Of a DNA stretch of 64,000 nucleotides, positions 25,560 through 37,900 are shown piece by piece (within the stretch, counting starts at the first letter, position 1; the number at the start of each line of letters is the position of its first letter). A model generated the notes under the pieces. The model saw only the letters and a program-made list of their open reading frames with translations, was not told where the DNA came from and did no database searches. The DNA is from Apostichopus japonicus (Eukaryota; Echinodermata; Holothuroidea; Aspidochirotida; Stichopodidae): NCBI RefSeq assembly GCF_037975245.1, contig NC_092561.1:13515001-13579000 (forward strand), written 5' to 3'. Both the position numbers and the translations under genes were made by a program.

Positions 25560-27790
25560 CCAAGACTAAGGCTCCTTGCCTTCAGAGGATTCAACTTCTC
25601 CACAGTAGCTTAAGAAACACCAACATGATTTCACACAAGACCTTGAAACAGGGCAGACTTGAAACTATACATGTCACATTATCTGCGCATTGAACGTATT
25701 TGAAGCTCTTACCACCCGGCAAAAACAAAACGAACGAAACGCCCATCTTCATGAAACATGTATGACATTGTCTCACTAAATAAAACATAACGCTGTGGGA
25801 ATAAAGGGCATCCTTGAAGGAGACCCCTATCCTCAGGAAAGGAAGCCGATCAGTGCCCGTTGACAATAACGAATCTTGACATTTTTGAATACAGAATAGA
25901 AATCCAAGTACGAAATTTGGATGTAATCCGAACGTTTCGAAAAATTACATTCAATAGTTACGATTCACTATGTTTAAGGCCTTTTGTTGGTCAAGAGAGA
26001 TCAACGCACATGGCAAATTGAGTTCTATGACAAAAACAGTCAAATCACGCATCAACCACAAATTTTGCTGGATACATTGCCCTCTGACGGCACAAATCTG
26101 GATATCACTTACACAATGTAACATTGCGAGTGCTAAACGATTGCAGCAACTTGTAATCCACATTCAATATGGTTATATGCCGTTTGTTACATGGATCAAA
26201 GCGATCTCAGACTTTAGCAGAAGAGTGATCGTATCCAGCATTTGACTGTCGGAGAGTACTTGGCTTTCAAAGTTGCTGTCAAAGACGATATTAACGTTCG
26301 GTCCGATTGTCTACTAAAGGACGGTAAAAGTCCCTCGGTAATCCATCCGATCCGGGAGATTTGCCGTTCTCCATTTATTGTCAACGCCCTCCAAATTTCG
26401 GATGTTGTAAAGTTAGCTTCGAGTTGAGCTTTGATATCCGAGGGAACAGATGTAGATATGTAATTCAATAGTCTTTCTTGGACACTAATGTCAAATTTAT
26501 CCCGTGAAACGAAGAAATCTCTGTATATAGAGACAATGCCTACCTAACCACGTTCTGTGTCCCCATTTGTGTTACAGACAGCCGAAACATGTCTGTCAGG
26601 AGCTGACCTCTGAGCTGTTTGCAAAAAGAAAGTGATGGTTGTTCCTCTGCCTCTACCGTTTCCGTGCGGGCTCTTGTGCGTGCGAGCGCCGTGGTACTTT
26701 TTATTAATGTATGTCTTTGTAGCGGCATTAGCGGAGGGAACCCCACGTTTGACATTTGCGCCGGGTTTTGAAAACTCTCTCCCACGACGAGCTCTGGCTA
26801 CACAGTACTCCGCAGCATAGCGTTTGATGCGCAACTAGACATTCCCCCTTCAATCCGCTTAAGTGTACACCATCCCTTTTAACCTGAAATTTGTTTACCT
26901 CAAATCCCGGCGAAACTCTGTTTCTCCTAGGACTTGTCAATTAAGGTTCTACAGACCCCTTTCCACAGGGCATTTGGTCTTACTGAAGTGAGTTGATGAC
27001 CCACAGGTCTACCAAACGTTGATATCAAATTATTCAATTGAGGATAACCAGTATGGCAACTTGAAAAATGAGAGAAACTAAGCCTATCAAATATAGTGTC
27101 AGCTACACAATTAAAATATCCGTCCCAGGACACAAAGTGCAGGCACAATGGATGACAGAGTCTCGAAAAGTCCTTCTTCGCAGAAAGTCGATTAGATGCG
27201 TAAACGAGGGTATTTTAACAGTACGCAGACCAAGCGATCCTAATGATCAGTCTCAACCATTATGACACGGCCGCTTAGACGTTGAGAAATCGGTATGACC
27301 GTACCACAAGATGATACTGTGCCAAAGGAAGCACGTATGCTACTACCACTAAATTCGTATCTCTTCTTCAGTGACGTGGGCTTCCTGAAGGCAAATATAA
27401 TCGACATTATAAACACTTATAATATTGAAAAATGCGTTTGTTTTTGTTTTTGAGACTTTCTCATGCAGTTCACATTGACTAAGGGTGACTATTGACATAA
27501 ACTGAGCCATGAAAGTAAAGGAAGACCCTTACATTTGACTATAACGATGAATCCAACCATTTTATGCGGATTTTATTCCCGAATTCTTCCACGGAATCAC
27601 TTGAAGCAGACATTTTCGGAGTAGACGTCCCGACCTCTCCAAACCAGGACATTCCCGTGGCAGGGTTACTGTCCAACAGACTGCCGGAATCGTCTGTCGG
27701 AGGTAATGACTGAGACACGGGGTCGGGGAGGCGTTAGCGACAGTAGGGGGAGTCCACTGGGTGGGGAGGGGCAGTAACAACAGTGAACAA
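25560..27790 (-). mobile_element. Decayed LINE (Tx1/L1-like) with endonuclease and reverse transcriptase remnants
   Basis: Read 27790 to 25560 on the - strand. A possible preceding ORF end reads SGSLLDSNPATGMSWFGEVG. The AP-endonuclease start ICLQEAHVTEEE lies near 27365-27400, and a GDFN-like DGYFNCVADTIFDRLS lies near 27100-27130. The inter-domain region reads VEAEEQPSLSFCKQLRGQL. The reverse transcriptase reads LEANFTTSEIWRAL near 26390-26430 and CALISLDQQKALNIV near 25970-26010, the palm A motif. The frame shifts repeatedly and stops interrupt it, so the element is dead. The order EN then RT and the RT phrase ISLDQ.KA support a Tx1/L1-type LINE; clade assignment is inference. Confidence 0.75.
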
Positions 27791-28900
27791 TTTACTTCAA
27801 ATGAATGTTTGAACTACTTACAGAGCTATTGAATTGAACATAATTGCAAGAGCTCACTTGATCACCTCAAACAAATAGCAAAGTGGAACGATATAATCGG
27901 GATATGCAAAGTACGTGTGAACGTACTGACCACATGCTGTTAAAGAGACACGGCTAGATCTGCTGAGGTAAATAACACCGATCCTGTAAACAAGTAATCA
28001 GAATTACGAAACAGGTTTCATAGCGGTATGTGGGTGAGGACATGTGTGTGTGTGTGTGTGAATACCTAGCACCGAAGTAGGATATCCATGTCACAGTACG
28101 TAAGTATAATCACGGCTCCCAAAGGAAAATAAACGTTATTGGCAAAATAGGTATTTATCGTCTTCAGTAAATTGTTTGGCTTTCTGACTATCTGAATATA
28201 TTAATCCAGTTTATAACAGATCTATATGAAAACAGTTATATATTAACTTGTGAAAATTCGTAGATTCAAACTAGCTCACAAAAAGATACATTTGATCTTT
28301 CTTCGATCTTGATGGCAGTTTGTTCCTACTAAATATTTCTTTCCATGGTTTGATTTAAATAACAGTTGCATGATTATGGCTTAGTGAAATACCGCTCTTT
28401 ATTTGGTAAAGATCATTGGTAATTTATGAGTAACTACTCTATGCAGTCGGGGAAGTGAACCGTTATTACTAATAGATCCGTTCTCCATCTTGCGTTGAGA
28501 AAACAGGAGATTCTCCGAACGATTTTAGATTCCTCTTTTCGCAACCATGATCTGATCACGATCAAATATATAATTACCTAACGAGACAAATTACTTTCCT
28601 CCTACAGATCCTACAGATATCATTGTAATGAAATATTCGGACAATTTGATAGACAAATTAATAACTTTTTTTCTGGTAAAATCGTTATTTTCGTGTAGTA
28701 AGTAGCAAATGAAATAACGAACTGTGCCGCAATCTGAACCCGCAATTGAGAAAAACAAAGTTTGCAGCGATAAGCCTCGTGGCGTCATTGCATGAACGAC
28801 GCTACGCTGATATCATTGTGCACGATCTGTTGCACTCTGTGTTAATGCGTTGTCATCATGTTGTAATCAATTGGATAATTAAGCACAAAATTGGTCTGAA
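27791..28900. other. Stretch with a short (GT)n tract and nothing else recognised
   Basis: A (GT)n run of about 18 bp lies at 28043-28060. I see no exons, RNA genes or element termini. Confidence 0.55.
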
Positions 28901-29086
28901 ATGTCTCAAGGTTCCGACAAAAATTTGGAGGATATAGATTTGCGCCTGTCTTGCTCTTCGTCGAGTTCTGATGGCAGTGAAAGCAAAATTTACGAAGATG
29001 AACAAGAAGCATTTGGTTTGCAACCATACCAATTGGAGCCAGTGCCAGTTGCGATAGCTGGTGCAGAAGGAGATCTGAACCGTTGA
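28901..29086 (+). CDS. Small acidic, serine-rich ORF, possible first exon of an unknown gene
   Basis: ATG at 28901 opens a 61-codon frame: MSQGSDKNLEDIDLRLSCSS, then DGSESKIYEDEQEAF and LQPYQLEPVPVA, stop TGA. Codon use and composition look like protein rather than noise. The acidic stretch followed by QPY..EP recalls the N-terminus of invertebrate proteins carrying a P2X7-receptor C-terminal-like domain, but no such domain follows; an (AT)n array begins 87 bp later. It could be an orphan exon or a retroposed fragment. Confidence 0.3.
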   Translation: MSQGSDKNLEDIDLRLSCSSSSSDGSESKIYEDEQEAFGLQPYQLEPVPVAIAGAEGDLNR

Positions 29087-29170
29087 ATTAAAGCAACGAT
29101 TTCAACGGCTCCTTCAAATTCACTTCGGAATTGTTGATGGTCCTAACAAAGAGCCGTTGATTTAAAACAA

Positions 29171-29690
<520 letters not shown>

Positions 29691-30831
29691 TATAAATATA
29701 CATAATAATTACGACAGAATCAATACTATGTTTCGATAGATTAATGATATGTAACCGTACGATAGATTAGATGATCTGTTAAGATATATTAAATAATCTG
29801 TTATGGCAGATTAAATAAGAAGAAAAAAACTCCTGTTGAGACAAAGTAATTGAGCAACTTAGTAACAAAGTAAACTCCTCCCAACGACATTAATCTCGCT
29901 TTCGAACAATTAAACCTTATGCAAAATGTTTATCACGTGACTTTTTTATGTGTTTTTGAACTAAATCTCACAACAGACATTAGTTTGACTAGCAGACTTC
30001 CATTTCCAAGTATTGAAATGTTTGTCAAGCAATTAGTTATTTTCACGTGTGATTTTTGCTTAAACAATGTAATGCTTATATTACATGCATTTACTTACTC
30101 ATTAAACTTCATTTGTTAATACATTAAACTTTTTATCTTAATTCACATCATTAACAAGCCTGCTACGTCGTTTTGGTATATTTGTAAACAATTGTAAGAA
30201 AAAGGGGGAAATAAGGGGAAAAAAAGGGGAAAAAAAGGGGGAAAAAGAAGACCTTTTGTATTTCCACAGTTCAGAATATTCTGCAATGCCTAACATAAGT
30301 ATTGTCAAAATATTTTATTAGTATTAAATTCTTAATCCTCATGTCTCCAGGCAAAAAATATATGGAAAGGAGAAGACTATTCCTTGAAAAGCTTCAAAAA
30401 AGTTTAAAAATCACATTCGATATTTGTGATACAAATTGATTAGTTCCGCTTTTAGTAATGAAGTTATGAAATGTCCAGTATTTGCTATAAAACTTGTGAC
30501 ATCCATCATACGATATTCCTTACTGGATGTCCCATTATATAATCATAATATTAGTAACATTGCAATGAAATAAAGCTGAAAGCAACGTATATAATGTTAT
30601 ATGCGTAAGCGCACTATACCAAATAGAGCATAAAACATGCTTAATTACTAAAACAGTATATTTATTAATACCCACTTTTGGCAACGATTTCATTTTAAAT
30701 TAATTAACGAATACCAAAACTCCCCTGTAAACATTGCTACTAACTTTTGGCGGGTTATAGTGTTAGTACATTATAAAATAGTTTTTTTTGCAGCAAAGGA
30801 ATTGCTATACAAGGATTGCCACCAACTAAGT
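29691..30831. other. AT-rich stretch with nothing recognised
   Basis: Only short local repeats (GATAGATTA near 29730-29770, AAAAAGGGG near 30200-30245). No coding or RNA signal. Confidence 0.55.
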
Positions 30832-30905
30832 GCTGGATAGTCCAGTTGGTAAAGAGCTGGGGTCGTAATCTGATGGTCACTGGTCCGAATCCCTGTCTAA
30901 CCATA
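30832..30905 (+). mobile_element. tRNA-like SINE head or tRNA pseudogene
   Basis: GCTGGATAGTCCAGTTGG supplies an A-box-like TAGTCCAGTTGG, and GGTCCGAATCC a B-box-like sequence, spaced as in a tRNA. The acceptor stem does not pair well, so a functional tRNA is unlikely. It lies just before a 420-bp tandem duplication. Confidence 0.5.
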
Positions 30906-30940
30906 AGATTTCTTGTATTTTCCATTGTCTAAAATTTCCC

Positions 30941-31777
30941 AATCAGTTTCCAATTATTAAGATACATAAGTATAACATATGTAACAATAAATATCAATAT
31001 GGCCGAAAACTTTAAACTCAAGTAGGAATACTACGGAAAGACTAAAAGAGTGTTGTACCCACATTTTTGGAGATATGCAAATCCGTGAAGTGCTTACTTT
31101 TTTTTTTCCTTTTTACTTTAGGATATTTCATAATACCAACAAAAAGCAAAGGTATGTTTCATTGAACTATAATTTACAAGACTCATTTTAAGCAATCAAG
31201 TCCCACAACTGCTGATTATTACTTTACGAGAAATTCAAATTTTTGGTCTCTCCATGTGGGTAGTATTTATTAGTGATTGAGCCTGTTTTAATGTGGGCAT
31301 GCTTTCATCATGATAGTTTTCACAGCTGTGAAAAAGAACATTTTCATTGAAAAAAACCCCAATCAGTTTCCAATTATTAAAATGCATAAGTATAAAATAT
31401 GTTACAATAAATATCAATATGGCCGAAACCTTTAACTCAAGTAGGAATACTACGGAGTGACTAACATAGTGTTGTAACCATATTTTGGAGATATGCAAAT
31501 CCGTAAAGTGCTAACTTTTTTTTTTCTTTTTACTTTAGGATCTTTCATAATATAAAAAAAAGCAAAGGTATGTTTTATTGAACTATAATTTACAAGACTC
31601 ATTTTAAGCAATCAAGTCCCACAACTGCTGATTATTACTTTACGAGAAATTCAATTTTTTGGTCTCTCCATGTGGGTAGTATATATTAGTGATTTAGCCT
31701 GTTTTTATGTGGGCATGCTTTCATCATGATAGTTTTCACAGCTGTGAAAAAGAACATTTTCATTGCAAAAAAACCTG
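30941..31777 (+). repeat. Two tandem copies of a 420-bp unit
   Basis: Unit 1 is 30941-31360 and unit 2 is 31361 to about 31777. Both start AATCAGTTTCCAATTATTAA and share CAATATGGCCGAAA, GTAGGAATACTACGGA, TTTACTTTAGGAT, AAGCAATCAAGTCCCACAAC and GTTTTCACAGCTGTGAAAAA. Differences are scattered substitutions and T-run length. It lies upstream of the leader exon of MCT copy 2 and was not found upstream of copy 3. Confidence 0.85.
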
Positions 31778-31938
31778 GTATGCTTCACTAATGTTGAATC
31801 ACTAAATGATACCTACCACCAAATATTGTTGCGCACACGCAATAGCAATTTGGTTTACTTTCTTCCATGACCAAAGCTCTGAACCATTGGCATTCGGTTT
31901 CCTCAATCCTCTGGGTCGTTACCTGTTTATATTTACAG

Positions 31939-32008
31939 CTTATTGTCCCCATCTCTTTGCGGTCTCGTTTTCGGCGTCTCTGTGGTTCAACATTGAACTT
32001 CAATGAAC
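31939..32008 (+). other. Candidate 5' untranslated exon of MCT copy 2
   Basis: AG precedes 31939 and GTAAGT follows 32008. A closely similar segment with the same splice sites lies at 50887-50957 upstream of copy 3, differing by one base in length, so it is unlikely to be coding. Conservation of both splice sites at the same relative place supports a leader exon. Transcript data would settle it. Confidence 0.5.
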
Positions 32009-34530
32009 GTAAGTCCCACGAGCTCGTGTTGGTATCAACAGTTCTTAAAACATTCACAGCATTTTGTATTGATCACGGACAGATTGAGACTTGTCTTTCA
32101 GGTTATATTTGAGTTCATATGCACAAATAAAACGTTAATATTAGTATACATTCATACCATGTAAATTAATGATTCATTCCATTATAAGTAGAATCATGAT
32201 CACACGTACGTGAAAATCATAAGTGAAGACGGATTTTTCATTTAAAGCCCCTTAACTATTGTAATCTCTTCCACTTTAATTCTCCCAATTCACCTTTCCC
32301 ACACTTTCAATCCCTACTTTCTTGTCAAAAATTTCTCATTATTTCAAGCTATTTCACACACCAACATACTTTTATAAAGGCCCTTAATTGCTCATCTATC
32401 ATATGCGATATCTTCTCTTAATTTTCTCCCTATAAGTTTCCCTTCCCTGTCTGCCATTTATTAGGCTCTAGCTCTTTAACTTCTATTTCTTCACCTTTTC
32501 TTCATCCCTGATAGTTTCGAGCCTCTTAATTAAACAGTACTGTTCGTTCCACCCTCTCCCCATTTCTTTTTAAAAAGATGTTTAAACCGACACTAAACAC
32601 CATGCATATGGTAATTGTTATTGTTTTATATAGGCTACATACATATGTAAAGATGTAGTAGAGTCAGTTTCTCTATTTGTTTTCCCTTTCTTCCGCTATT
32701 CCCTAGCAAGTTCCCTCTCCTTTTCCAAGCCATTGTTGTTTTCCTAAGGCACCATATTGTTATGTGTTGAGGTTTGTGTACCTGTTCAATTCACTACGTG
32801 TGCATTATGTGTCCGTACAAGAAAAGTTAATTACTCACTGAGTTCGTTACAGTGTGTGTTCCGTAGGCAATTCGTACCGAGTATCACAGATGGTTTGAAA
32901 TTGAGGGGGCTATTGTAGTATGACTGAGATGCTGAAGGGAAGATGGGCTCTAGAGCGGAACAAACTTTCGGAACACCCTATAGATCTCCATCAACCTCTC
33001 CCAATCCATTCCTAAGATTAAGTTTATTCTTCATCGTAGGACATATCTGCATTGTGTTGATATACAGTAGACTGTGTGATGTGTTTATGCTATGTCTTAC
33101 TATAGGCCTACATACAACAGTACAAATATACATTTAAGCTTTGGCTAAGGATATTTGTTAGTTTGTTATTTGTTTGTGTCCATGTTTGGGGTAGAAGAAT
33201 GTAGTGCCCTGTTGGTTAATCAGTGCCTGAAGATTAAGAATTATTAGCCAATACGTTTATTAGGTAACATTTGTATTAACTTCAAGTTTATTGCAATGCA
33301 GTCCACAGTGAAATATGAAAATGATCAGATTAGCAGATCTTAGAAGAATCTCAATTTAAGACACTGATGATAAATCAATTAGGTTATTTTTAGGTACAAA
33401 TGATTCATTAATAACTAGATGCTGTTATTGTACCGATTATGATTCCAGTCTTAATGCTTTTCCTTTTCTGCTTGTTGTTTTCATACATAGTCAAGCCTAA
33501 TTTAACATGCCAATTTCAGTGTGGTTAAATAAGGCCCACAGGGCTTCAACTAAACTTGTGCTCTTGTAAAAAAAATGTAATTGTCTGACCAGCTAAAGTT
33601 TCTTGTTTCTTTCGGACAGGTGGAAGTGTACCCAGAACGAGCAAATTGCGAACGTTTTGACGTGGTTTTAACGTGCAACTAGGCAGGATCGATTGTAATG
33701 TTTGCAAAAAATGTATGCAATTTGCTCCAATTTCGTTATTATCACCCAAAGTAGTTATTTTTTTCGAATAAATTCGTCGCAAAATTTAATTTGCAGAACG
33801 TTGCTCTTATAACTAGATTATAGCAGTTTGGTGTAAGAGCATATTTGCTCCATACTGAACCAGTAATTTAAGTGATTAAAAGTGGATAATCATCTTAGAT
33901 TGAAAGTAAATTGTGGGACTTTTGTGGTAGTCCGTTAGAATACTTAGGCATGTGTATAAATTGTAAGAATTATTGGACAGTAACGAATCTATGGAAACAC
34001 TTGAATGAAACGTTCGCTTGCTGACAATTTAATACCAGCAAGGAAAATTCAAAATAATTTACTATTCTGTTTAAGCACGGGTAGGTTGAAAATTTTGCGT
34101 GATGTTATTATTATTACATTATTTTAAACAGTTAACTGTTGCCACCATCTATATAAAGTCGTATCGCTGTTCCTTCTCTGATCTCAGATATAACATTGTT
34201 ATATAACAATATATCATCATTTTATAACAGTATAAACATTATTTAACAGTATTCATATAATAGTTTTCGTTATACCAGTATGCATTATATAAGCAAGTAT
34301 TATCGTATAACAATTTTAACTGAACCCCAGTTTTGAACTATAATCCATTTCCAATGCTTAGCCATTCATATCAATTTTATCAATTCCTCACGGTTGTTTT
34401 CGGTATTTTTGAAGTTTACAAGTCTACTGTATATAACAATACATTAGTGACTTTTACACTAATATAACAACCCACACCACTACTGTTGTCATGCTGTTAT
34501 GACTCATCAAACTGGGTAGGAATTGGACGT
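32009..34530. other. Probable first intron of MCT copy 2; nothing coding seen
   Basis: No recognised repeats beyond AT-rich sequence with repeated TATAACA near 34185-34320. Frames of 60-80 codons here have no motifs. Confidence 0.5.
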
Positions 34531-34534
34531 AAAA

Positions 34535-34745
34535 GGCATATATGCGAGTCATACGAGTGTCCATTACCAATCGGGTACATCTGTATACATGCAGTCTCAT
34601 AATTTACCTTTGCCTGATAGAACTAGTCAGGGGAGAATAAAACCAGTCGCACGCGTGTCCATATCAGTCGGCTACATGTGTATACATGCGGTCTCATAAA
34701 TTACTTTCGTCCGATAGAAAGAGTCTGGGGAAAATAAAACCGGTC
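34535..34745 (+). repeat. Two tandem copies of a 100-bp unit upstream of MCT copy 2
   Basis: The order GTGTCCAT, TCGG(G/C)TACAT, TGTATACATGC, GTCTCATAA.TTAC, GATAGAA, GTC(A/T)GGGGA, AATAAAACC occurs twice. A homologous pair lies at 52140-52282 upstream of copy 3, so the repeat predates the duplication of the transporter gene. Confidence 0.7.
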
Positions 34746-34915
34746 GTAAAAATGGATTCTGTTTTTTCTTCTAGTGTTTAATATGTATTTTTTTCTTCTA
34801 TTTTCTGTGATATAGAGTCAACAGCTGGCTATGCATTTAAGGACTACACAGGGATGTACATTGATTACAACATTTCAGTCTACATATGAAGACACTGCAC
34901 TAAGTCCTCTGTATA

Positions 34916-37900
34916 ATGAAATTACCTAAGCTTCCAAGCTGGACTGCAGCTTTCTGTGCTTTGTTATTCATTAATATGATGACCAATGGCAGTATGAAGG
35001 TATGTGGGATCTTCTTCGAAAGTATGAAAACAATGAACGGATTAAGCGGGACCATGGCAGGACTGATATTTGTTGTTCCCAACGCAGTATCACATTTGGT
35101 AGGTAAGTAACTGTCTCATTAATATATTGAATTAAGTCTACTTTGTTTGATCTAATTAACTCAATCAGTGCAGTGTACATAGATTATCTAGCAGTTTTTT
35201 TATTTGTGATTTCATCAAGTTTTTTTGATTTCATTTCATTGGTGATTTCATTTCATTACTATAACTGTTGTCGTATGTCTGTCGTTTGGTTTTCAAGACA
35301 AAAAGGATGTGGTAGGCTATATATATTTATGTTGCCGTTAATGAGACTGAATCATTATTAATGTAGGTAATATCGCACATTCGTGTTTGATAAGATTCAA
35401 AACGAGCTATAATGTATGTATACTTAAACGGTGGGTAAATTGATTCGTTATACATTAATTTTCCTTGCAAACTAAATTGAGTTCATGGCGTCTCTAAATC
35501 CAACCATTTCAGAACATTTTGCTGGTTATACTGAGAACGTCTGTGAAGCGAGTTAAAATATACGCACATAAAGACAAATAAACACACACACAACAATAGC
35601 ATTGTTCGAAAGAGGAGGCAAGAGCCTGCGGTGGAATAACGACCTGCCTAGTTTCGAATATCTTGACAGACAATCCGTGTCCATAGCCTAGTTGGTTAAG
35701 GTATCCACACTTAAAGCGATATGCCCGAGTTCGAATCCGGTGGAAGCTGGAAGGTTCGTTTATTTATTGTATTGGCAAGACATACGTACACTCCGCATAC
35801 ATACATACATACACCCGCATACATACATTCGATTATAGCTAAGAATGTCAGTTGAGAGTGAAGTAGTCGCTCAATTTGTTTTTAACAGATGCATTTACGA
35901 AAACATTAATTAAACATTAAATGCACAGTAGTGAAACAGAACATCAAGCAGCGCAATTAGCATTCTAATAAAATTTGTTTCACAAGTAACTGTATAGGAA
36001 AACTTTGCCAACTTACTCGAAATGACAACACCAAAAACATTCAGGTATAGTTTTCAAACCGGGTATAAGTAGATACCATATACAGTCGCTCCAAGATTGT
36101 TTCGAAATGCACTCAGAAAACGTTTTACACAGATTAAGTAAAATTTTACTTAATTTTCATGTCAAATAAGAACACTAAAACATTCAAAATAAAATAAAAT
36201 TAATAAAATTACTTAACTGCTGGTTTGTAAAGTTTTACATGTTTATTATGTAACGCAAATACAATACTGTTATGTAAAATTTTGCCAGAAAAGATTACAT
36301 AGCACCTGTTCAGTAAATATTTTACACAGGTTTTACGTTAATTATTACTTAGTAAATAGGTAAACAATTATGGATGCATGTTTGAATCGCTCACAGCAGA
36401 AAGGTTCATTTAAGAGAGAACAAAAAGCAATGACAACACAAACAATTCAGAATGTGCGATTTTCAGCAATTAAACACCCTACTACCTTTTTATTCCAGAG
36501 TTCCATATATTATATCCCATTAAATGTAAAATGAACAATTTAGGCTATAAAAGTATTGTCTTGTGGAATTAAGTCAACTAAAAAGTACCAACATTTCCAA
36601 TTGCTACAGTGCCATTACTTGGTCTGTGTTGTTTGCGCATGCAAAACACAAAGAAATAACTCTTCCCAAAGTCAATATCAAATAGGCAACAACTTTATAT
36701 ATATATGCTGATCCGTGGGATGAGAAAACGTGGAGTGCTGTCTATGATGACTGCTACACTTCAGTTACTTTGTCTTTGTCGTTGACTCATGCCTTTGGTA
36801 TTCCAAATTAAACACAGAGAAACAACTCTTCCCAAAGTCAATTCCAAATAAGCAACAACTTTAGACACATTCTGATCCGTGAGATGAGAATACGTGGAGT
36901 GCTGTCTATGACAACTGCTAAACTGCAGTTACTTTATTTTTTTGTTTTTTGCACGGTAAGCATGAAAATCTCGAATCTGGTTGCACTTCACACCACCAGG
37001 CAACTGGTAGACAACTTTTTGGAAAAATTCCCAGGCACTAAGACATGAACTTTGGTATAATTCAGATTAAACACGTAGAATGATTTGAAGCACACATCAA
37101 TGGCTTTATAAATGTCCTCTGGGGTAGGGCATGTCTCTCGTTGATCACAAATGACTGCTTGGGATGTATTTTGCTTCCTCCAAGAAGTAACACATATGGC
37201 TGAGGTCTTTCTGAAATCTTTTGCAAATAGAATTCCAAGTTGATGCTTCCTCAGTAACAACAGAGAAAAAAAATCCCATCATAATGAAGTTGTGTTAAGA
37301 CCTCCTTGGAGCATAAGCAGTTATTTATATGAACCCCTCACAAAACATTGACATTCCTAAAGAAAATGCCTACAATTTAATCAGTTGTGATTCTAACTTT
37401 TTCAAGTACGTTCGAAACTAGAAAGCCTGATGGCATATAGTGATTCCTTGTCAAAACAGGAACTTGCATTAAACATTCATCAGACAATGTAGGTTACTTT
37501 TACAACCAATGCATCATGTTAAAAATGTTTAAAACAATGCTCACTTCCACTGTATGCAATTGTGTAGATTGCTATGAATTATAACAGCTAGATCACTTCC
37601 ATAATATAGCTAAATTTTAGTTGGGTCACGTTCACTAACATAATATCAAAACATACCTTAGAATTTTTCAATCAATTCTTCCAGACCCCAGTCTCCTAAC
37701 GTCATTTTCCATGCCATTGTAGCTCGTAATCGCACACTGAGTACGTAACGGTATATGGCTTGCACGTTTATATTGCCGTGGTTACTATAGTACATTTAGT
37801 AACGATAAATGTCGACAAACTGTGCTTTTTACGTGCAAAGAAAAACGGACACGGACCAAAGGTCAACAAAACCAAAAACAATTCCAGTCTGTTTAACAAC

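Noticed and set aside
26544-26834. Independent arginine-rich protein on the - strand
   Set aside because: It lies between the endonuclease and RT blocks of the LINE and, in another frame, reads as the usual LINE linker region.
28043-28060. Functional regulatory GT repeat
   Set aside because: A short dinucleotide run with no adjacent gene start; nothing supports a role.
35674-35755. Functional tRNA gene
   Set aside because: A- and B-boxes are present but the acceptor arms do not pair, and a SINE-like body and (ATAC)n tail follow.
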